Assembly (NCBI RefSeq): GCF_049852125.1
Contig: NZ_CP187532.1
Coordinates: forward strand, 1,178,001 to 1,242,000
Reading direction: 5' to 3'
From: Senimuribacter sp049852125
GTDB taxonomy: Bacteria; Bacillota; Clostridia; Peptostreptococcales; Anaerovoracaceae
Length of the DNA: 64,000 bases
The first letter of the stretch is position 1; every line of letters starts with the position of its first letter. The position numbers and the translations under genes are program-made. Positions 59,383-64,000 of the stretch are shown here, piece after piece. The notes beneath the pieces are model-generated. The model was given only the letters and a program-made list of their open reading frames with translations. It did no database searches and was not told the origin of the DNA.

Positions 59383-60633
59383 ATGCGTATTCTGCATGTG
59401 GACGTAAATTCCGCATATCTCAGCTGGACTGCCGTGGATTTACTGGAAAAAGGATATCCGTTGGATATCAGAACCGTACCGGCAGTCATTGCTGGTGATC
59501 CTGAGGACCGGCACGGGATTATACTGGCGAAGTCCATACCTGCGAAAACATATAAGATTGCAACAGGTCAGAGCCTTTTTGAAGCCAGGCAGAAATGTCC
59601 GCAGCTGCTGATATTCCCTCCGGATTACGATTTGTATTTGGGATGCAGCGACGCCATATATGATGTTCTCCATAGCTATTCACCGCTCATCCAAAGATAC
59701 AGCATAGATGAGTGTTTTGTGGATTTTACCGCCTGCGAGGGACGGCTCGGACCTGCTGAGCAGATTGCTTTTGAAATTAAGGAAAGAATCAAGAAGGAAC
59801 TTGGCTTTACTGTAAATGTTGGCGTAGGCTCTAATAAGCTGCTGGCCAAGATGGCAGGGGAATTATCTAAGCCGGATAAAGTGCATACGCTGTTGAACCG
59901 AACAGAGTTGGAAGAAAAGCTGTGGCCTCTGCCAGTAGGAGAGCTGTTTATGGTAGGCAGCGCTTCGGCGCGTGAGTTAGAGAGAATCAATATCAGAACC
60001 ATAGGAGATTTGGCTCGGGCGGACAGCGTTTTGCTTCGCGGACTTTTGAAAAGTCATGGGCAGCTTATATGGGAGTATGCCAATGGTATTGACGGCGATC
60101 GTGTCATTCCTAATGGAGAGATCGTGCAGAAGGGATTGAGCAATAGTATGACGCTGCCTGCTGATGTGACAAGCTGTCAGGAGGCGGAACAGTATCTGTT
60201 ATCCTTGACGGACAGAGTAACTGGACGATTGCGGCGTCAGGGATGTAAGGCTTCTTTAATCGGAATCAGCGTTAAGGCTGCGACGTTTGTACGGTATAGT
60301 CATCAGGTGCAGCTGCCGTTTTTTACCGACGATACGACGAGAATTTACCAGTATATATGCCGGCTTTTTGAGGAATGCTGGAAGGGTGAGCCGGTACGTC
60401 AGCTGGGGGTCAGACTGTCGGAATTTGTGAGAGCTGACGAATATCAGCTTTCCGTATTTGACTTTGAAAAGATTCCGCGGGACGAAGCGCTGAATCAGGT
60501 AGTGGATCAAATTCGCGCCAGATTTGGGCAGACCGCTATCTATCGCGGGACTTTTGCCAACTCTGCATTGAAGCCTTTGGAAGGCGGAGTTAACGATGGG
60601 AATTACATGATGATGGGAGGATACAAGCAGTGA
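59383..60633 (+). CDS. dinB: DNA polymerase IV (Y family)
   Basis: 416 residues from ATG 59383, 7 bp after GGAGGT. Catalytic motifs: ILHVDVNSAYLSW (first Asp), YSIDECFVDF (Asp-Glu pair), VGVGSNKLLAKMA; the little-finger domain ends with a beta-clamp-like QLSVFDF. It carries out error-prone bypass of DNA lesions. The LexA box shows SOS control. The stop overlaps the next start (GTGA). Confidence 0.95.
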   Translation: MRILHVDVNSAYLSWTAVDLLEKGYPLDIRTVPAVIAGDPEDRHGIILAKSIPAKTYKIATGQSLFEARQKCPQLLIFPPDYDLYLGCSDAIYDVLHSYSPLIQRYSIDECFVDFTACEGRLGPAEQIAFEIKERIKKELGFTVNVGVGSNKLLAKMAGELSKPDKVHTLLNRTELEEKLWPLPVGELFMVGSASARELERINIRTIGDLARADSVLLRGLLKSHGQLIWEYANGIDGDRVIPNGEIVQKGLSNSMTLPADVTSCQEAEQYLLSLTDRVTGRLRRQGCKASLIGISVKAATFVRYSHQVQLPFFTDDTTRIYQYICRLFEECWKGEPVRQLGVRLSEFVRADEYQLSVFDFEKIPRDEALNQVVDQIRARFGQTAIYRGTFANSALKPLEGGVNDGNYMMMGGYKQ

Positions 60634-60899
60634 AGATTGTGGCCAAACCTGTTGCGATGATTGCAACTTTTAGTTCTGAGCCGAGTAAAAAGCCCATACC
60701 ATATAAGTGGAGATTTTGCCGGGAGTGCGGTGAGAGAGTCGAAGTCGTAGTGGAAAAGATTCAAACTGTGGAGGAAAGCAGACTTGCAGGCATCGACGCC
60801 CTGGTTTACACTTGTCAGTCCAGAATTTTGGATCAGGAATATATTTATCAGTTGAAGTATATTATAGGGCAGTACCGATGGGAACTGTACAAAGTATAG
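60630..60899 (+). CDS. Small DinB-linked protein, 89 aa
   Basis: 89 residues from GTG 60630, overlapping the dinB stop by 4 bp, so translation is coupled. Contains a CxxC pair (FCRECGERV) and a C-terminal part VYTCQS, YQLKYIIGQYRWELYKV that resembles proteins encoded next to Y-family polymerases in other Clostridia (from memory). Probably a polymerase partner induced in the SOS response. Not the YolD family. Confidence 0.65.
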   Translation: MKIVAKPVAMIATFSSEPSKKPIPYKWRFCRECGERVEVVVEKIQTVEESRLAGIDALVYTCQSRILDQEYIYQLKYIIGQYRWELYKV

Positions 60900-61018
60900 A
60901 CGTATAAAATTATTTTAATGTGATAAACTATTATAAGTTATGACTGCTGCTTACCGCAGGAGGACAGGATTGTCGGAAAACAACTTAAAAGAAAATCGAA
61001 AAAGTTGGAAAAAAGTTG

Positions 61019-61047
61019 TTGACAAACGGAGGGGTATTTGGTAATAT
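61019..61047 (+). promoter_or_regulatory. Promoter of the tRNA cluster
   Basis: TTGACA (61019-61024), 17-bp spacer, TAATAT (61042-61047). Confidence 0.88.
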
Positions 61048-61085
61048 ATTTCTTGCAGTGATTTGAAGCAATCGTGTAATTGCGT

Positions 61086-61162
61086 GGCGGTGTAGCTTAG
61101 TTGGCTAGAGCGTCCGGTTCATACCCGGAAGGTCGGTGGTTCGACTCCACTCGCCGCTACCA
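61086..61162 (+). tRNA. tRNA-Met (CAT)
   Basis: 77 nt with encoded CCA. Acceptor GGCGGTG/CGCCGCT, anticodon loop TTCATAC, T-loop GGTTCGACTCC. Elongator-type by the paired first base (G-U at 1-72), so not the initiator. Confidence 0.95.
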
Positions 61163-61171
61163 TTTTTTTAT

Positions 61172-61247
61172 GGGCGTTTAGCTCAGCTGGGAGAGCACCT
61201 GCCTTACAAGCAGGGGGTCATAGGTTCGAGCCCTATAACGCCCACCA
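61172..61247 (+). tRNA. tRNA-Val (TAC)
   Basis: 76 nt with encoded CCA. Acceptor GGGCGTT/AACGCCC, anticodon loop TTACAAG, T-loop GGTTCGAGCC. Confidence 0.95.
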
Positions 61248-61315
61248 TTGTTTCAAATCGAAGCAAATTGTGAGATGATTTGCCGGAATGAATACGGTAA
61301 ATTAGTAAGTAATGC

Positions 61316-61392
61316 GGCCTGGTAGTTCAGTTGGTTAGAATGCCAGCCTGTCACGCTGGAGGTCGACGGTTCGAGCCCGTTCCAGGTCGCCA
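61316..61392 (+). tRNA. tRNA-Asp (GTC)
   Basis: 77 nt with encoded CCA. Acceptor GGCCTGG/CCAGGTC, anticodon loop TGTCACG, discriminator G as expected for Asp. Confidence 0.95.
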
Positions 61393-61498
61393 ATTTTTTT
61401 AAAACTTCCATTGCATTATGCTGGAAGATGTGCTAAAATATTTTTGCAAATGCTGAGCATTTAGGATGACAGTAAATTGCACGTTTTAGCAGAGAGAT

Positions 61499-61575
61499 GG
61501 TGGGTATCGTCAAGTGGTTAAGACCCAGGGTTGTGGCTCCTGTATACGTGGGTTCGAATCCCACTACCCACCCCA
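61499..61575 (+). tRNA. tRNA-His (GTG)
   Basis: 77 nt including the extra G at -1 (61499), which pairs with C73 as in all tRNA-His. Acceptor GTGGGTA/TACCCAC, anticodon loop TTGTGGC, encoded CCA. Confidence 0.95.
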
Positions 61576-61584
61576 TATAAATGC

Positions 61585-61659
<75 letters not shown>

Positions 61660-61664
61660 AATGT

Positions 61665-61739
61665 TGGGGTATCGCCAAGCGGTAAGGCAATGGATTCTGA
61701 TTCCATCATGCGCAGGTTCGAATCCTGCTACCCTAGCCA
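61665..61739 (+). tRNA. tRNA-Gln (CTG)
   Basis: 75 nt with encoded CCA. Acceptor TGGGGTA/TACCCTA, anticodon loop TTCTGAT, T-loop GGTTCGAATCC. The integrase relic starts ~125 bp downstream, so its 3' end may have been the attachment site. Confidence 0.93.
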
Positions 61740-61747
61740 ATTACACG

Positions 61748-61777
61748 AAAACCTGATTCCGAAGAATCAGGTTTTTC
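61748..61777 (+). terminator. Terminator of the tRNA cluster
   Basis: AAAACCTGATTC (61748-61759), loop CGAA, GAATCAGGTTTT (61764-61775) and further T. Confidence 0.9.
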
Positions 61778-61864
61778 TGTGGTTTTTGATCAAAATCCCC
61801 GCTGCTGCGATTAACCAGCACAATCGAAAATCATATTTTGCCCCGCTGCGGGCAGACGCCATTT

Positions 61865-62697
61865 TTAAGTTTAACTGGAAAAGACATTGAGTTAATTCTG
61901 GATCGAATATTTGAAAAGGGATTAAGTCATTTGTCTGTTAAAAAAGTTTACGATGCATTTAGTGGGTGTTTCGATTATGCTGTGTATGTAGAAAAGATTT
62001 TGGAGATACAAGAAAATCCAATGCTGTCAGTTACGATGATTCCGGAAAGCCACTTCAAAGAACATAAAGACATTGAAATTTATGATTCGAGAGAAGTTTA
62101 GCGATTCAAGGAAGAATGTCTAAAGAAAGACAGTCAGAACCGATATGTTTACAAATACGGAAGATTATTTGTGTTCATGCTGTAAACCGGACTGTGGGAA
62201 GGGGAGGCCTGTGCATTAAAAAATCAGATATCAATTTTGAGAATGGCGTAGTGAAAGTAAGCAAGACGGCAATCACCGTAAAAAGGGAGCCGGACAACGA
62301 AATTCCATATTAGGATACAGTAATTCAGATGAAACCGAAAACGGAACGAAGCAGACGACTGGTTCCGCTGAACGCAACCGCCAAAAATATGGCAAGGCTG
62401 CTCTTTGCGGAGTTTCCTGATAAGGATTTGTCTATCTATACTGCAAATCATCGAATTGTAGCACCTGCAAGTTTGAATAAATATCTGGCAACCATTAATC
62501 GAAATGCAGGTATTGAGAATAAAAGCGGGGTGCATAAGCTGAGAGATACTTTTGGTTCGTTACTTTTTGACAAAGGAATGGATTTGCAGCCGGTATCTGA
62601 TTTATTAGGACACGCAAACAGCCGAATTATAGAAAAATACTACTTGAAGATTCTGGAGAGAAGAAAAATAGAAGCTATTAATATGATAGAAATATAA
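61865..62697 (+). pseudogene. Degraded tyrosine-type integrase
   Basis: Three fragments of one tyrosine recombinase. The first (to 62101) covers the core-binding domain (LTGKDIELILDRIFEKGLS, ENPMLSV). After a TAG the same frame continues EV*RFKEEC...YVYKYGRLFVFML*TGLWEGEACAL; a frame change then leads to KKSDINFENGVVKVSKT, a further stop at 62311-62313, and the catalytic end (TERSRRLVPLN, HKLRDTFGSLL, LLGHANSRIIEKYY, with the Tyr nucleophile). The first ~60-100 residues are missing. At least three stops and one frameshift: non-functional. Confidence 0.9.
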
Positions 62698-62714
62698 ATG
62701 AGCTAAAGAGTATC

Positions 62715-62748
62715 TGCAGCCGGGCAATTAAATCCTGGCGGCATTTTT
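62715..62748 (+). terminator. Terminator after the integrase relic
   Basis: TGCAGCCGGG (62715-62724) with CCTGGCGGCA (62734-62743), one mismatch, then TTTTT. Confidence 0.65.
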
Positions 62749-62807
62749 ATATAGGTGAAATCTTCTTAATTAAATTATAGATAAAAAAGGGAAAATCTCG
62801 AAAACAA

Positions 62808-62836
62808 TTGTAAGTACAGGAAAATTGTGCTATAAT
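62808..62836 (+). promoter_or_regulatory. Promoter of a candidate small RNA
   Basis: TTGTAA (62808-62813), 17-bp spacer, TATAAT (62831-62836) with extended -10 TGC. Confidence 0.8.
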
Positions 62837-62842
62837 CTTAGT

Positions 62843-62972
62843 AAAATTAAAATTAACTTATACTAAAAATCATAATTATATATCATTAAAAATTAGTAGA
62901 ATTTAAGGTGGGAACGCCTGACTAAAAAATAGGGAAATTATAACGCCGAGCTTAACAGCTCGGTCTTTTGTT
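62843..62972 (+). ncRNA. Candidate small RNA, ~125-130 nt
   Basis: Starts ~7 nt after a strong promoter and ends at a terminator CCGAGCT (62946-62952) / AGCTCGG (62957-62963) with TCTTTTGTTT. No start codon with a ribosome binding site and open frame lies between. AT-rich 5' half, then GGTGGGAACGCC (62909-62920) and a second AACGCC before the terminator. Alternatively it is the leader of the 148-residue ORF under attenuation. Confidence 0.45.
62946..62972 (+). terminator. Terminator of the candidate small RNA
   Basis: CCGAGCT (62946-62952), loop TAAC region, AGCTCGG (62957-62963), then TCTTTTGTTT. Confidence 0.85.
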
Positions 62973-63187
62973 TAAAAAGATTTAAGGAAAATGCTTGCAA
63001 AAGCAAATTTGCTGAACTGAATCGCGACTTAAAAAAGAAAGCAGGTCGCGTGCAGAGGGCATGGCGAAAGCCATGTAAAGATTTGATTTTATGATTTTCA
63101 AATGGGCAACAAAATAATAAATTTTGCAGAAAATAGTTATATTTTGTACTAATTGAAAATGATTTTCAGATTCAGGAGGTGGTTTTC
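62973..63187 (+). other. Hairpin-rich, gene-free region
   Basis: Three structures in sequence: palindrome AGCAAATTTGCT (63002-63013), stem CGCGAC/GTCGCG (63023-63028 and 63045-63050), and CATGGC-GAAA-GCCATG (63060-63075) with a GNRA tetraloop. AT-rich sequence follows up to a strong ribosome binding site AGGAGGT (63175-63181). No coding frame seen. Could be a structured leader or replication/attachment DNA of the former mobile element. Confidence 0.5.
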
Positions 63188-63325
63188 ATGAAAAAAATAA
63201 ACCCTTTCAATTTAACATTTGCCATTTTGAAAATCAAATCTATTTTTAACTTAAATAGAAAGGCATGCTGCATCAATTCGAAGCGGCTTTTGCCGAATAC
63301 AAATCCTCTAAACCCAATCTTCTGA
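63188..63325 (+). CDS. Small ORF, 45 aa, with strong ribosome binding site
   Basis: ATG 63188 is 6 bp after AGGAGGT. The peptide begins MKKINPFNLTFAILKIK and ends in PNTNPLNPIF, unrecognised. It overlaps the start of the 148-residue ORF in another frame. Either a real leader peptide that couples translation, or the original N-terminus of the next ORF separated by a frameshift. Confidence 0.4.
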   Translation: MKKINPFNLTFAILKIKSIFNLNRKACCINSKRLLPNTNPLNPIF

Positions 63326-63711
63326 AATGGCGGGAGACGGTAGTTCATCGAATGAATAAAACAATAGGATACATTCCGAATCGAAACGGAATCATGATTG
63401 AGCAATCTGGCAAAATCCTTTTGCAAGAGCTAATCGGTTTTTCACCAATTGCAGCAGCTGATTTCTTCAACATGAAGAAATCGCATCCGAACAGGTATGG
63501 CTTCTGGAATACTGTGCTCATCAATGCATATGTTTCGAAAAATGAAGAAATCGAAGCTATGATGTTCCTTGCTGGATATCCATTGGATTGCGGTGCAAAC
63601 AGGGAACATGCGAAAGCAAGGGCTTTTTTGGAAGTTGTGTTCCAAATGGAAGAAAAAGATATTGGTATAATAAGAGAGTTGGCCTATGACATAGGAATTC
63701 CAATTAGTTAA
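63265..63711 (+). CDS. Unrecognised protein, 148 aa
   Basis: ATG 63265 is the first possible start after in-frame stops at 63247 and 63256; AGAAAGG is only 1 bp away, so the start is poor and frameshift from the upstream 45-residue frame is possible. Soluble, mixed charge: KWRETVVHRMNKTIGYIPNR, ELIGFSPIAAADFFNMK, FWNTVLINAYVSKNEE. A terminator follows. Located behind the integrase relic, thus perhaps cargo of the old element. Confidence 0.5.
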   Translation: MLHQFEAAFAEYKSSKPNLLKWRETVVHRMNKTIGYIPNRNGIMIEQSGKILLQELIGFSPIAAADFFNMKKSHPNRYGFWNTVLINAYVSKNEEIEAMMFLAGYPLDCGANREHAKARAFLEVVFQMEEKDIGIIRELAYDIGIPIS

Positions 63712-63718
63712 CCCTAAC

Positions 63719-63757
63719 ACCATCAAGGAGAGTCAAATCTTCTTGGTGGTTTTTTCT
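63719..63757 (+). terminator. Terminator after the 148-aa ORF
   Basis: ACCATCAAG (63719-63727) and CTTGGTGGT (63742-63750), one G-U pair, followed by TTTTTTC. Confidence 0.82.
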
Positions 63758-63891
63758 TTGATTAAAATAAAATGTCACGGATTGCAATTAGATAATTAAA
63801 ACCTAAATTTATTATTTTATCAAATTGTAAATTAAAAATCAATACATATTAATTATTTCTTGAATATATTTTTTTAGGACTAAAAAAAGTA

Positions 63892-63900
63892 TGATATAAG
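63892..63900 (+). promoter_or_regulatory. Extended -10 promoter of the last gene
   Basis: TGA-TATAAG (63892-63900); the -35 area is only T-rich. Confidence 0.45.
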
Positions 63901-63948
63901 TACGCTAAGGCCTGGCGCAAAAAAACTAAGAATCGAAAGGAGAAAAAA

Positions 63949-64000
63949 ATGAATATCTCAAAATTGCAAATTGATCCTCAATGCCTAGGTGAAAGGATGT
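63949..64000 (+). CDS. Start of a gene cut by the window end
   Basis: ATG 63949 with GAAAGGAG 7 bp upstream. Only 17 codons are visible, MNISKLQIDPQCLGERM, with no recognised family; the sequence runs off the window. Strong ribosome binding site and promoter upstream make it likely real. Confidence 0.6.
   Translation, partial: MNISKLQIDPQCLGERM

Noticed and set aside
62116..62697. Two apparent genes behind the tRNAs (65 and 122 residues)
   Set aside because: They are consecutive fragments of one broken integrase, not separate genes.
62900..62972. Possible T-box leader (AAGGTGGGAACGCC before a terminator)
   Set aside because: The T-box consensus GGTGGNACCGCG is not matched, only ~65 nt precede it, and no aminoacyl-tRNA synthetase or amino-acid gene follows.

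Overview
The window looks like a chromosomal segment of a low-to-moderate GC Bacillota, most likely class Clostridia. Supporting signs are strong AGGAGG-type ribosome binding sites, SigA-type promoters (TTGaca-N17-TATAAT), frequent intrinsic terminators, a monoderm gene set (YsxC, GlpP, RqcH-type NFACT protein, DUF1232, MscL, Pit/DUF47) and a LexA box of the Bacillus/Clostridium type (GAACATATGTT). An assignment near Family XIII/Anaerovoracaceae is only a guess from protein flavour. Most of the segment is ordinary core chromosome. The 3' end, after a tRNA cluster, is a decayed mobile-element scar.

Layout. 1-11 kb: tail of an RluA pseudouridine synthase, flavin reductase, a hydrolase, a small alarmone synthetase, a HyuA-like protein convergent with rqcH, yicC-gmk-rpoZ, a lone LytTR regulator, a J-like membrane protein and deoC. 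11-24.7 kb: an NhaC-like transporter, dapB, a CYTH protein, the conserved proteostasis block tig-clpP-clpX-lon-ysxC, then hpt, pduL, a DJ-1 protein and a PHP phosphoesterase with a probable terminal frameshift. 24.9-27.8 kb: a self-contained sigma factor / DUF4367 / secreted-protein operon. 28-32.9 kb: glpP, a beta-CASP ribonuclease-like protein, udk, a homoserine dehydrogenase-like protein and an EamA transporter.

33.5-38.9 kb: a compact Tad/Flp-like secretion or pilus locus. It holds a SAF/CpaB-like protein, a CpaE-like protein with degenerate P-loop, a CpaF-like ATPase, two TadB/TadC-like membrane proteins and four tandem small proteins that all begin MK(N/D)LI. No prepilin peptidase, secretin or canonical Flp pilin is visible. 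This is the most unusual multi-gene system in the window. It is followed by an atypical peptide deformylase, a DUF5688 protein, a DUF134-NifX fusion whose promoter is bracketed by two perfect inverted operator arms, and an ornithine-cyclodeaminase-like / aminotransferase / PucR group.

45-60.9 kb: DUF47-pit, a second NhaC transporter with a HisJ-like PHP protein, a secreted GH5 cellulase with a CBM2-like module, a B3/4 protein, YeiH, mscL, an FlK-like thioesterase, a lipoprotein, purC, a LysR regulator, ychF, lgt, sfsA, and an SOS-box-controlled dinB with a small co-translated partner.

61.0-64.0 kb: six tRNA genes (Met, Val, Asp, His, Cys, Gln) from one strong promoter, then a tyrosine-integrase pseudogene directly downstream of tRNA-Gln. 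After it come a candidate small RNA with its own promoter and terminator, a hairpin-rich leader, an unrecognised 148-residue ORF, and the start of a gene cut by the window end.
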